From the NCBI RefSeq assembly GCF_042681825.1, contig NZ_JBHUGH010000009.1:310001-374000 (forward strand): 64,000 nucleotides of DNA. The letters are read 5' to 3'. The DNA comes from Halodurantibacterium flavum. GTDB lineage: Bacteria; Pseudomonadota; Alphaproteobacteria; Rhodobacterales; Rhodobacteraceae. The position numbers and the translations under genes are program-made. Below the pieces are notes generated by a model that made no database searches, was not told the origin of the DNA, and saw only the letters and a list, made by a program, of their open reading frames with translations. Positions within the stretch are counted from its first letter, which is position 1. Every line of letters begins with the position of its first letter. Positions 9,733 through 17,781 of this stretch are shown here, piece after piece.

Positions 9733-11280
9733 TCATTCTTTTTTTACCGGCCCGTGACGCCGCCAGACGTTGCGCCCAAGTCCCGTGACGCCGGTCCGGA
9801 GCCCACGCGCCGCGCGGCCCACCTGCCCGCCGATGCCGCCCTCGCGCTGGCCCTGCACACGGCGGCGGTTGCGCTGGGTCATCAGCGCCTCACCCAGCGC
9901 ATCGCCGATCCGTTCATACACGAGGTCGATGTTCCAGCCCGGTGCCTCGGCCTGAACCGGCACGGGGGCAAGGCCGGTATCCGCCTCGATCGCGGCCATC
10001 GCCTCGGCCAGCCGTTTGCGGGCCGCGGTTGGCAGGGCGTTTTCCGGCCAGGGCCAGCCCGGCAAGAGCAGATCGGCGCAGGTCGCCACGGCCACGACGG
10101 GGGGCTGCCTGCGCCGCGCATCGGCGGCAAAGCGCGCCTCGAACGCCCGTTTCAGCGCGGCGTCCACGGCCCGGCCAGGACGGTTGGCGCGAAACACCCA
10201 GACCACCAGATCGCAATCGGACATTTCCTCCAGCGCGCGCGCGGTCACGGCCTCGGTCCCGTCAAGTCCGGGACCGTCGATCAGCCGGCAGGGCACGCCC
10301 TCGATCTCGGTCTCATGGGCGGCCAGCGCGGCGGTGGTTGGCGCCATGTCGGTTTCCGCACGGTCATGGCCCATCATCGCGTTGATGAGCGTCGATTTCC
10401 CCGCGCTCACCTGCCCCACCAGCAGGATGCGCACGGGGCTGTCAGGCTGAACAAGCCGCTGGCGGTCGGCGATCTCGCTGCCCAGCCGGATCTCCATCAG
10501 TTCGGCATCCGTAAAGCGCAGCCGCCCCGAATGAAGCTCGACCGCCGCATGGGCGACCTCTTGCAGCAGCACCGACTGGACCCAGATCAGGGTCTCGTCG
10601 GTCAGCCGGTCGATCAGACCGCCCGCCATCCAGCGTTCGACCTCGCGCACGACCCCCACCGGCGGGTTGATCGCCAGCCGGATCGCGCGCCGCAAGAGGT
10701 CCGCGTTTTCCCAGCCCATCTGCATCGTCATCCGGTGCCGCCAGAGCCAGGCCGCCGTCTGCAGCGACACCTGATCGGAAAAGGGCACGTTGCGCCGCAG
10801 AAAGTTGCGATAGCGGATCGCGACCCGGTCGATCAGCAAGAGCGCCTCGGGCAGGGAAAACGAGAGCGCGCCCTTGCGGCCACCCGAAATCTCGGTCGCG
10901 ACGCGGCCCAGGATATCCTGCGCAAGCGCCGGCATGTCGCCCCAGTCGCGCGGCTCGGAAAGCTCGGTCTCGATCCGGGCACAGGCGGAGAGATAGGCGT
11001 GGCGCTCGGTCTCGCCCCAGTCGGGATCGGCCGGCACCGCCTCCAGATCCACCACAGGCGTGGCGGGCCGGGGCACAAACCGCCGCAGGACCACCATCAG
11101 CAAAAGCGAGCCACCGATCAGCACGACGTTGATGACAAGGAAGCCGAGCAGCCAGCCGCGTTCGTAAAGCCACAGAAGGCCCAGAACCGCGCTCAGCGCC
11201 ACCGAGAGAGAGATGAGCGCCAGCCGGAACACCCTGTCCCAGCGCAGGAAGGCGCGGCGCAGGGCGCGACGGTTGGCCAT
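9733..11280 (-). CDS. Membrane-anchored dynamin/Era-like GTPase
   Basis: This 515-residue protein has two N-terminal membrane helices (about residues 18-37 and 44-65), a helical middle, and a GTPase domain with P-loop G-Q-V-S-A-G-K-S-T (about 287-295), a switch-II D-G-P-G-L-D-G and a T-C-A-D-L stretch in the place of N/TKxD. The architecture resembles bacterial membrane-remodelling or stress GTPases, but I cannot match it to a named protein. It overlaps the preceding GTPase gene by one base (TGATG), so the two are co-translated and probably work together at the inner membrane. Confidence 0.7.
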   Translation of the reverse strand: MANRRALRRAFLRWDRVFRLALISLSVALSAVLGLLWLYERGWLLGFLVINVVLIGGSLLLMVVLRRFVPRPATPVVDLEAVPADPDWGETERHAYLSACARIETELSEPRDWGDMPALAQDILGRVATEISGGRKGALSFSLPEALLLIDRVAIRYRNFLRRNVPFSDQVSLQTAAWLWRHRMTMQMGWENADLLRRAIRLAINPPVGVVREVERWMAGGLIDRLTDETLIWVQSVLLQEVAHAAVELHSGRLRFTDAELMEIRLGSEIADRQRLVQPDSPVRILLVGQVSAGKSTLINAMMGHDRAETDMAPTTAALAAHETEIEGVPCRLIDGPGLDGTEAVTARALEEMSDCDLVVWVFRANRPGRAVDAALKRAFEARFAADARRRQPPVVAVATCADLLLPGWPWPENALPTAARKRLAEAMAAIEADTGLAPVPVQAEAPGWNIDLVYERIGDALGEALMTQRNRRRVQGQREGGIGGQVGRAARGLRTGVTGLGRNVWRRHGPVKKE

Positions 11281-12398
11281 CAGCCCGCCTTGTCCGAGGC
11301 ACGGCGCAGCGCCTCGGCATATTTCTCGCGCAGCGCGGCGGCGTCGACCGGCTTGCCCCGGCTCTGGTGATAGAGCCAGTAGGCCGCAGCCCGCCCGAGC
11401 GCGAGCGTGGTTGAAAAGCTCAGCGTGGCGGCTGCAGCGGCGCCCAGCGTCTGGCCATAGACCGGCACAAGCTTGGCCAATTGCCGCAGTCCAAAGCTCG
11501 CACCGTATTGCAGCACCGCCCCTGCCCCCAGCGCCGCCGCGAACCGGCGCAGATCGTCGCGCCCCCAGGTCACGCGATAGGCGCGGGCAAGCTGGCGCAG
11601 CATCGCCGCCTGCAGGGCCGGGACAGATACGGCCCCGGCCACCGGCACCACATCGCTGGCCCCCGCCGCGCCGGCATAACGAAAGACCAGCGCGCGATGC
11701 CGCAGGAACTGCTGCCCCTCGGCGTCCGAGGCGCTTTCGGCGGCAAGAAACAGTGCGACCTCGGGCAGAACGCCGGCCAGGCTGTCGATCAGCGCGGGGG
11801 GTGCGGGCCGTCCCGGCTGCAACGCAACCTCGACCGAGGGCAGCGGCCCTCCGGCGGCCTTTTCCAGCGCTTGCTGCACCTGCCCGCGCGCGCGGCCGCG
11901 CATTCCCGCATCCGGCACAAGATCGGCGCCGGTGTGAACCACAAGCACCGGGAATTTCGGTCGCTTGCGTCGCACTTCGCGCAGCGCGGCGGTCAGTTCA
12001 TGCTGCACCGGATCGTCAAGCCGGGCGACGGCGAGGATGGCGTGACTGCCGCTTTCGCTGACCTCCAGATCCTCGGCCGCGTCATATCCCGTTTCCGCAA
12101 GCCCCCGCGTATCCAGAAAACGGACCACCGGCGCGCCGGGCGGATGATCGTAGACCGAAGATGTCCGGGTGCAGGGAGAAAAACCGTTGCCGACTGCGAT
12201 CGCATCCTCGCCGGTCATCGCCTGCACCAGCGACGATTTGCCCGCCCCGGTTTTGCCCAGAAGCCACAGAACGGGCACCGGCAGGTCCGCAGGCGTCGGG
12301 TCATCGGCAGATGCGGCCCCGCCTTCGGCAGCGGCCCCGATCCCGCCAAGCGGCGGAATCCGTTCCATCACGCGCTCAAAGAGATCGCCAAGCTTCAT
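11280..12398 (-). CDS. GTPase with C-terminal DUF697-like membrane domain
   Basis: In 372 residues this has a P-loop L-L-G-K-T-G-A-G-K-S-S (about 46-56), a conserved Thr in switch I (C-T-R-T-S), a D-T-R-G-L switch II and an H-T-G-A-D-L base-recognition strand. The C-terminal 120 residues are Ala-rich and hydrophobic and resemble DUF697 (V-P-V-A-G-A-V, then K-L-V-P-V-Y-G-Q). It is the first gene of a two-GTPase unit. Paired GTPases of this type may hetero-oligomerise; the cellular role is unknown. Confidence 0.7.
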   Translation of the reverse strand: MKLGDLFERVMERIPPLGGIGAAAEGGAASADDPTPADLPVPVLWLLGKTGAGKSSLVQAMTGEDAIAVGNGFSPCTRTSSVYDHPPGAPVVRFLDTRGLAETGYDAAEDLEVSESGSHAILAVARLDDPVQHELTAALREVRRKRPKFPVLVVHTGADLVPDAGMRGRARGQVQQALEKAAGGPLPSVEVALQPGRPAPPALIDSLAGVLPEVALFLAAESASDAEGQQFLRHRALVFRYAGAAGASDVVPVAGAVSVPALQAAMLRQLARAYRVTWGRDDLRRFAAALGAGAVLQYGASFGLRQLAKLVPVYGQTLGAAAAATLSFSTTLALGRAAAYWLYHQSRGKPVDAAALREKYAEALRRASDKAG

Positions 12399-12415
12399 CC
12401 AGCACTTTCCCGCGC

Positions 12416-12448
12416 CCCGCTGCGCAGGGTGTCACGGCGCGCAGCGGG
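12416..12448. terminator. Hairpin downstream of metF
   Basis: A perfect 10-bp GC-rich inverted repeat (12416-12425 with 12439-12448, 13-base loop) lies 68 bases beyond the metF stop and just before the GTPase start. No U tract follows, as is common for terminators in high-GC alphaproteobacteria. Confidence 0.45.
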
Positions 12449-12515
12449 TTTCCAGTGCAATAGCATAGTGCGCGAGGCGCAGGTGCAAAGCGGGGGGTGC
12501 AAAGTGTCGGGCGCG

Positions 12516-13436
12516 TCAGCCTGCGCGTGCGGCGGCTTCCTCGGCGCCATGCTCGGCCATCCACTCGGCTGCCGTCTTGATGCCGCCAAGCGGGAAGACG
12601 TGGATCTTTGCGATCGGGCTCGCAGGATCCTGCCGCTGATGCGCGGCGATCCCGTGCAGGAATTCCTCGGGCGTGTAGGGCAGCAAGAGCTTGGTGACAT
12701 CCTTGGCCCGCTTTTGCAGAACGCCCAGCGACGGACCGACACCGCAGGCAATCGCGAACTTGATCATGGTCTGGAGCTTGGCCGGCCCCGCGATGCCCAG
12801 ATGCACGGGCAAGGTGATCCCGGCTTCGCGCAGGGCCTTCGCCCAAGCAATGGCCGGCTCTGCCTCGAACAGGAATTGCGTTACGATGGCCATTTCGGCA
12901 TCGGTCCGCTCGGAAAAAGCCTGCTTCCATTTCAGCGCGGCCTCGACCTCGGCCGTTCCGCCGTCCGGGTCGATATCGCGGTTGCCTTCGGGATGGCCCG
13001 CGACATGCAGGCGGCGGAAGCCATGCTTGTCAAAGAGCCCCGTCTCCATCAACTGCATCGAGCTGTGAAAATCGCCTTGCGGCTCTTTCACGCCCCCAGC
13101 GAGGAGGAGCGCGTTTTCCACCCCCGCTTCATCCCGGTAGCGCCTGATCCAGGTCTCCAGCGTCGCCGCATCGCGGATGATGCGGGCGGGAAAATGCGGC
13201 ATGACCGGAAAGCCCTCGTTGCGCAGGCGGGCGGCGGTCGCCACCATGTCGTCAATCGGGGTGCCGTCGATATGGGCGATGTAGACCAGCGTGCCGGGCG
13301 GAAGGATCTGGCGGAAATCCTCGACCTTCTCAGCGGTGCGGGGCATGACCTCGATGGAATAGCCGCGCAGAACGTCGCTGAAATCCGCAGGCTGCGCGGA
13401 CCGGTCCTTGCCTCCGAACAGGTTCATCAGGGCCAC
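12516..13436 (-). CDS. metF: Methylenetetrahydrofolate reductase (MetF family)
   Basis: MetF interconverts 5-methyl- and 5,10-methylene-tetrahydrofolate on FAD. The 306 residues show the TIM-barrel pattern of the family (Y-S-I-E-V-M-P near residue 26, L-L-A-G-G near 110, Q-F-L-F-E-A near 190, H-L-G-I-A-G near 225). The start is GTG at 13434-13436, eight bases after a GAGGAGG ribosome site. Its place directly after ligM argues that here it works oxidatively, returning the methyl group taken from an aromatic methoxyl to the C1 pool, as the metF of the Sphingobium lignin cluster does. The housekeeping copy for methionine synthesis may be elsewhere. Confidence 0.88.
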   Translation of the reverse strand: MALMNLFGGKDRSAQPADFSDVLRGYSIEVMPRTAEKVEDFRQILPPGTLVYIAHIDGTPIDDMVATAARLRNEGFPVMPHFPARIIRDAATLETWIRRYRDEAGVENALLLAGGVKEPQGDFHSSMQLMETGLFDKHGFRRLHVAGHPEGNRDIDPDGGTAEVEAALKWKQAFSERTDAEMAIVTQFLFEAEPAIAWAKALREAGITLPVHLGIAGPAKLQTMIKFAIACGVGPSLGVLQKRAKDVTKLLLPYTPEEFLHGIAAHQRQDPASPIAKIHVFPLGGIKTAAEWMAEHGAEEAAARAG

Positions 13437-13467
13437 GGCTTATCCTCCTCTTCACCGCGAAACGGGT

Positions 13468-13525
13468 GCGCCCCGGACGGGGGGCGCATCAGTGCATATT
13501 GCCCGCCGGGGCCAACCCGGCGGGC
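13468..13525. terminator. Double hairpin between ligM and metF
   Basis: Two GC-rich hairpins stand side by side: a perfect 10-bp stem at 13501-13510/13516-13525, ten bases after the ligM stop, and a 7-bp stem at 13468-13474/13481-13487. Neither has a U tract. They may end or attenuate the ligM transcript, or protect its 3' end while letting some transcription pass into metF. Confidence 0.5.
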
Positions 13526-13534
13526 ATGGCGGGA

Positions 13535-14941
13535 TCAGCCCGCCTTCTTGGTGCGCCAGCTTTCGGCGTAGTTCTCGCGGGCTTCGCGCGCATAGGGCAC
13601 GGCCGAGACACGGACGCGGATTTCCGTCTGGCGATGCGGTTCGGCCGAAGTCTTGCCGCTGCCGCCATTCGGCTCGCCCCAGATCATGGTCAGCACGTCG
13701 CCTTCCTTGACCGACTCGTCCACCATGCCCAGCGAGAGCACGCAACGCTCGTTGTAGCTGTAGCCGTTGAACATCGACAGGCCGACCATCTTGTCGCCAT
13801 GCATCACCATGTCGAAGCTGGACGAGCCATAGTTCGGCTGCGGGAAGTCGATCCACTTGTAGGGCAGTTCGTCGCGCTGGAAGGAAGAAGAGATCACCTT
13901 CATCACGTCTTCCGCGTTCCACTCGAACGTGACCTTGCGGCGCTTCACGTTGCCCTTCATCTTTTCAAGGGCTTCGCGACCGACGAAGTCATGGTCGAAC
14001 TTGACGTAGATGCCGTAGCCGAGTTCATAGGGGTTGGTGTAGTAATCGGCGATGTTGTCCGAGACATAGCTGCCGGCGATCGAGCCCGAAGCCTCGTAAT
14101 GCTCGTTGCTCAGCCACTCACGATAGCCCTCAAGCTCGGGATCGGTGTAGATGCCCGGCAGCGGCGACGGGATCCAGCCCGATTCCAGCGTGTTGGTGGA
14201 ATAGGCGCGGCTTCCGACCTGATGCAGGTCCACACCGGCATCTTCGGCCGCCTTGAGGATCGCTGCGCGGACCTCGTCCTTCTCGGCATAGGGGCCCCAG
14301 ATTTCGAGACCCGGCGCGCCGGCCATCCCGTGACGCAGTGCCTGCACCTTGCGGCCGCCGATATTGACCCAGTCCACGTGGAAGAACTTGATGTCCGGGA
14401 TCGGGCCGCCGTTCATCTTTTCAAAGATCTTCGGCGCATCCGGCCCCTGGATCTGGAAGCGGTAGTGGATGCGGTTAACCGCCTTGCCATCCGGGCGCGA
14501 GGGCGAACGGGGGCTGTGGGTCAGTTTGACGTCATGCTTGCCCAGCGAGGCGTTGTAGAGCAGCCAGTTCGAGACCGGGGCGCGGCCAACCGAGATGAAC
14601 TTGTTCTCGGTCTCGCGGAACATGATGTGGTCGCCGATCACATGGCCCGAGGGCGAAACCGGGACGAAGTGCTTGGCGCGGTTCGTGCCGAAATTCGCAA
14701 AGCTGTTGATCGCGAGGCCTTCAAGGAATTTCGCCGCGTCCGGACCTTCGACCACGACCTCATCCATGTGGTGCGACTGGTCAAACAGCACGGCCGAGTT
14801 GCGCCATGCAGCCTGTTCGCTGCGCCAGTTGGTGAACTCGGGCGCGACGACCGGGTATACATACATGCCGATGCGGGAGTTGCGGAGCATCTCCACCGGG
14901 TTTTGCTGTTTCAAAAGTTCGGCGAGGGTTTTCTTCGTCAT
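13535..14941 (-). CDS. ligM: Tetrahydrofolate-dependent aromatic O-demethylase, LigM-like
   Basis: LigM moves the methyl group of vanillate or 3-O-methylgallate to tetrahydrofolate. The 468 residues match LigM in length and throughout: Y-V-Y-P-V-V-A-P-E-F near residue 28, N-S-A-V-L-F-D-Q near 50, R-H-G-M-A-G-A-P-G-L-E-I-W-G near 210 and S-N/T-T-L-E-S-G-W-I-P-S-P-L-P near 255. The related DMSP demethylase DmdA is about 100 residues shorter and lacks these stretches. The ATG at 14939-14941 is six bases after a GGAGG site. A palindrome at 14969-14976 lies just upstream, probably the operator for the neighbouring GntR protein. The favoured methoxy substrate is not determined. Confidence 0.88.
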   Translation of the reverse strand: MTKKTLAELLKQQNPVEMLRNSRIGMYVYPVVAPEFTNWRSEQAAWRNSAVLFDQSHHMDEVVVEGPDAAKFLEGLAINSFANFGTNRAKHFVPVSPSGHVIGDHIMFRETENKFISVGRAPVSNWLLYNASLGKHDVKLTHSPRSPSRPDGKAVNRIHYRFQIQGPDAPKIFEKMNGGPIPDIKFFHVDWVNIGGRKVQALRHGMAGAPGLEIWGPYAEKDEVRAAILKAAEDAGVDLHQVGSRAYSTNTLESGWIPSPLPGIYTDPELEGYREWLSNEHYEASGSIAGSYVSDNIADYYTNPYELGYGIYVKFDHDFVGREALEKMKGNVKRRKVTFEWNAEDVMKVISSSFQRDELPYKWIDFPQPNYGSSSFDMVMHGDKMVGLSMFNGYSYNERCVLSLGMVDESVKEGDVLTMIWGEPNGGSGKTSAEPHRQTEIRVRVSAVPYAREARENYAESWRTKKAG

Positions 14942-14968
14942 GTTCATCCTCCCATGACTCATCAGGAC

Positions 14969-14977
14969 TGTATACAT
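14969..14977. promoter_or_regulatory. GntR-type operator upstream of ligM
   Basis: The palindrome TGTATACA (14969-14976) sits 28 bases before the ligM start and overlaps a possible -10 element (TATACA on the minus strand). The same core, extended to ATGTATACAT, recurs before the GntR gene. A degraded copy (CATGTATG on the minus strand) is near 15046-15053. Binding by the neighbouring regulator is inferred. Confidence 0.5.
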
Positions 14978-15067
14978 TGATTACGGGTTTTGTGGCGCAA
15001 CGCAAGCGTTTTCCCGCAGATCGGCGATTTTCGGCATGATTGCGCATACATGATCCAGCGCAGGGGC

Positions 15068-15796
15068 CTAATCCACGACGAACGCCAGTCCCGGAACCCG
15101 TGCGATCAGGCTGCGATCCTCGGAAAGGATATAATCGAGGTTCCGTCGCGCGATCCGCGCATGTTCGCGCGCCAGAAATTCCGCGCGCGTCCCTTCGCGA
15201 TTGCCTATCGCCTCCAGAATTAGGCGATGCTGCTGCTGCGCAATATGGAGCGAGCGGCGGAAGGCCGTGATATCCGCCTTGTCCGGCAGAAAGGCCGAAG
15301 GCGAGGCAAAGGGCAGCCGCGTGGCGCGGGCGACCTCGGCCTCGACCAGACGGCTGCCGGACATCGCGGCGAGCCTTGCATGAAAGTCGGCGTTCAGCTC
15401 CGAGTAGGTCTCGAAATCAATCTCCGCCCCGTCAAAACAGGCGTCGAGCGCGCCGACCACGCGGGCCAGCTCCTCCAGTTCGGCGGCCGAGGCGCCCCGT
15501 TCCGCCGCCAGGCGGGCGGCGGTGCCCTCCAGCACGCCACGCAGTTCAATTGCGTCGGTGACATCGGCAAAGCTGAAGCTGCGGACCGCGAAACCACCGC
15601 TCGCCATCCGTTCCAGGAGCCCCTCTTCGGCAAGGCGCGACATCGCTTCGCGCACCGGCGTGCGGGAGATCTGGAGCATCTCGGCCAACGGCACCTCCAG
15701 AAGCCGGGTTCCGCCGGGCAGCTCGCCGCTCAGGATGCGGGCTCTGAGTTCGGTCAGCGCGCGACGCGCATGGGTTCTGGCTTCCACGCCTTGCAT
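15068..15796 (-). CDS. GntR-family regulator, FadR/FCD subfamily
   Basis: This 242-residue regulator has an N-terminal winged helix (R-A-L-T-E-L-R-A-R-I-L-S-G, then S-R-T-P-V-R-E-A-M-S-R-L, residues about 12-60) and a C-terminal all-helical FCD domain that usually binds an organic acid with a metal ion (Asp/His set near N-A-D-F-H, about residue 137). It lies between ligM and the ring-cleavage operon. The palindrome in front of its own gene and of ligM points to an autoregulated repressor released by an aromatic acid or a pathway intermediate. The ATG has a GGAGAGA ribosome site. Confidence 0.85.
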   Translation of the reverse strand: MQGVEARTHARRALTELRARILSGELPGGTRLLEVPLAEMLQISRTPVREAMSRLAEEGLLERMASGGFAVRSFSFADVTDAIELRGVLEGTAARLAAERGASAAELEELARVVGALDACFDGAEIDFETYSELNADFHARLAAMSGSRLVEAEVARATRLPFASPSAFLPDKADITAFRRSLHIAQQQHRLILEAIGNREGTRAEFLAREHARIARRNLDYILSEDRSLIARVPGLAFVVD

Positions 15797-15816
15797 GGGG
15801 TCTCTCCTGCTCTGTC

Positions 15817-15826
15817 ATGTATACAT
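15817..15826. promoter_or_regulatory. GntR-type operator upstream of its own gene
   Basis: ATGTATACAT is a perfect 10-bp palindrome, 20 bases before the GntR start codon, with the same core as the site before ligM. This suggests autoregulation. I found no such site upstream of the TRAP/gal operon (22959-23103). Confidence 0.5.
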
Positions 15827-15873
15827 AAGCAGAAGACGGCGGCAAAAACCAGAGCGATGCGTTCAGACGGGCC

Positions 15874-16725
15874 TCAGACCCTGCGTCGTGCAGCCAGAAC
15901 CGGCGCAAGCAAGGTAGGCAGCGGCGCCTCCCCTGCCCTCAGGTCGCAGGCTGCCATGCGCTCCTGCACTTCGGCGATCTCATCCGCGAGGGCGCCGCGC
16001 AGGCCAAGGGCGCGCAATGTCTCGGCGCTTTCGCGCATTTCAGCGGCGCGGCGGGCGCCATGCCGCAGGGTCCGTTCGAACTGATAGGCGGCAAAGTCCG
16101 GCCAACCCAGCCCCGGAAAGCTGGCCGAAAGCGAGGCGATGATCTCGTCCCGGCATCCCGAGGCCTCGGCGGCCAGAAGACATTCCACCGTGATCGCCTC
16201 CAACCCCTTGACGAAAAGCGACCGCACCATCTTGATCGCGGTCGCGTCGCCGGGCTGCGCCCCCACCTCGCGGCAGTCGAAGCCGAGCCGGAGGAGATCG
16301 GGCATCACACCCGTATCCCCGGCGACCAGAACCGGCGTGCGGTGGCCGCGCGGATGGACGGGCGCCATCACGGCCATATCCACATAACGCGCGCCGGCCT
16401 GCGCGACCAATGCGGCGCTGTCGCGTTTACGCCCCGGCGAGACCGAGTTGATGTCGATCACCACCTGGCCCGGGCGCAGATGCGCGCGCTGCGCCTCGAG
16501 CGCCGCAAGGCTCTGATCCGCGGTCACGGCGCTGAAGATCCAGTCGCAGTCGGAAAGACCGTCGGGCGATGCAGGGGCAACCCCACGCTCGGCCATGGCG
16601 GCGCGCATCGCGTCTTCGGTCGACAAGCGGTCCCAGGCGGCAAAGCGAAGCGAAGGCTCGACAACCCGCAGCGTATCGCAAAAGGCCCGCGCGGCCTCAC
16701 CGAACCCGATAAACCCGATCTTCAT
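15874..16725 (-). CDS. 6-phosphogluconate-dehydrogenase-like oxidoreductase with DUF1932 domain
   Basis: The 283 residues start with a Rossmann loop G-F-I-G-F-G-E-A-A, have the D-I-N-S-V-S-P segment and a catalytic-type Lys in A-I-K-M-V-R-S, and end in a DUF1932 helical domain. The fold belongs to the beta-hydroxyacid dehydrogenases. It is the last gene of the operon that carries the VOC dioxygenase, galB, ligK and galD, so it should act on an intermediate of the same pathway, perhaps oxidising a semialdehyde or hydroxy-acid in place of LigC, which has a different fold. That assignment is inference. It begins 12 bases after galD. Confidence 0.7.
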   Translation of the reverse strand: MKIGFIGFGEAARAFCDTLRVVEPSLRFAAWDRLSTEDAMRAAMAERGVAPASPDGLSDCDWIFSAVTADQSLAALEAQRAHLRPGQVVIDINSVSPGRKRDSAALVAQAGARYVDMAVMAPVHPRGHRTPVLVAGDTGVMPDLLRLGFDCREVGAQPGDATAIKMVRSLFVKGLEAITVECLLAAEASGCRDEIIASLSASFPGLGWPDFAAYQFERTLRHGARRAAEMRESAETLRALGLRGALADEIAEVQERMAACDLRAGEAPLPTLLAPVLAARRRV

Positions 16726-16737
16726 GGCACGCCCCTT

Positions 16738-17781
16738 TCAGACGAATATCTCGCCGTCGAACAGTTTGCGGGCCGTCCGCAGGACGGCGGCCCGTGCGAC
16801 CTGATCGCCCTCCATTGTGGCGACCACGCTCATCTCGCCGGTCGGATGTTCCACCGACAAGAGCTTTTCGTCCCCCCCGGGCACGACGGCAAGCCGGGCC
16901 GCAGGACCTTCGGGCAAAAGGCAGGCGGTGGCCACACTGACCGCGCCCAGAACGCCGATCGCCTTGTGGCAGCGATGCGGGATGAAGGTGCGTGTCATGA
17001 TCGCCCCGCCCGATTGCGGCGGCGCCACCATCGTCATCTTGGGCACCGATTTTTCGCGCACATCGCCAAGGTTCATCATGGGACCTGCCGCAAGCCGGAT
17101 CGACTCCAACCGCTGGCGGAGCGTTGCGTTTGCCTCCAGCTCGGCCGGGGTCTCATACCCCGAAGCACCCAGATCGGCCGCGGCGATCACGACGCAGGGC
17201 ATCCCGTTGTCGATCAGCGTGCAGGCCACGCCCTCGATCACATCCACCGCATTCCCGGTCGGCAGCAGCGCCCCGCAGGACGACCCTGCCGTATCGGCAA
17301 AGACGATGGGCACGGGCGCCGCCGTCCCCGGCACCCCGTCGATCCGCGCCGCGCCGTCATAGGCCACCCGGCCACCCGGCGTTTCCACCGTCGCGATGGC
17401 AAGCTGGCCCGTGTTTTCCATGTAGATCCGCACCTCGGTCCGGCCGTCCTGCGCCTGAACCAGCCCCCGTTCCAGCGCGAAAGGGCCGACACCGGCCAGA
17501 ATATTGCCGCAGTTCTGCGCATCCGTCACCACGGCCTGATCGACGAAAACCTGCAGGAACAGATAATCCACATCCGCGTCGGGCCGCGCCGATTTCCGCA
17601 CGACCGCCACCTTGGAGGTAAGCGGGTCGGCCCCGCCCATTCCGTCGATCTGGCGCGGATCGGGCGACCCCATCGCCCGCAGCAAAAAGGCGTCGCGTTC
17701 GGCGGGCAGATCCCCGGCCAGGAAATATCCGCCCTTCGACGTGCCGCCCCGCATCCACATCGCCCGGACGCCGTCAGACAT
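16738..17781 (-). CDS. galD: 4-oxalomesaconate tautomerase GalD (PrpF family)
   Basis: GalD converts the keto tautomer of oxalomesaconate to the form used by GalB in gallate breakdown. The 347 residues have the PrpF-family opening M-W-M-R-G-G-T-S-K-G, the M-G-G-A-D-P-L-T-S-K-V-A-V-V loop and the Cys pair used by this diaminopimelate-epimerase fold (Q-N-C-G-N near residue 89 and S-S-C-G-A near 167). It overlaps ligK by 8 bp. Genes for PrpF itself would sit with methylcitrate genes, so the gal context decides the name. Confidence 0.85.
   Translation of the reverse strand: MSDGVRAMWMRGGTSKGGYFLAGDLPAERDAFLLRAMGSPDPRQIDGMGGADPLTSKVAVVRKSARPDADVDYLFLQVFVDQAVVTDAQNCGNILAGVGPFALERGLVQAQDGRTEVRIYMENTGQLAIATVETPGGRVAYDGAARIDGVPGTAAPVPIVFADTAGSSCGALLPTGNAVDVIEGVACTLIDNGMPCVVIAAADLGASGYETPAELEANATLRQRLESIRLAAGPMMNLGDVREKSVPKMTMVAPPQSGGAIMTRTFIPHRCHKAIGVLGAVSVATACLLPEGPAARLAVVPGGDEKLLSVEHPTGEMSVVATMEGDQVARAAVLRTARKLFDGEIFV

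Noticed and set aside
13535..14941. DMSP demethylase DmdA as an identity for the GcvT-family gene
   Set aside because: The protein is about 100 residues longer than DmdA and agrees with LigM across its whole length; the gal-type neighbours also favour an aromatic substrate.
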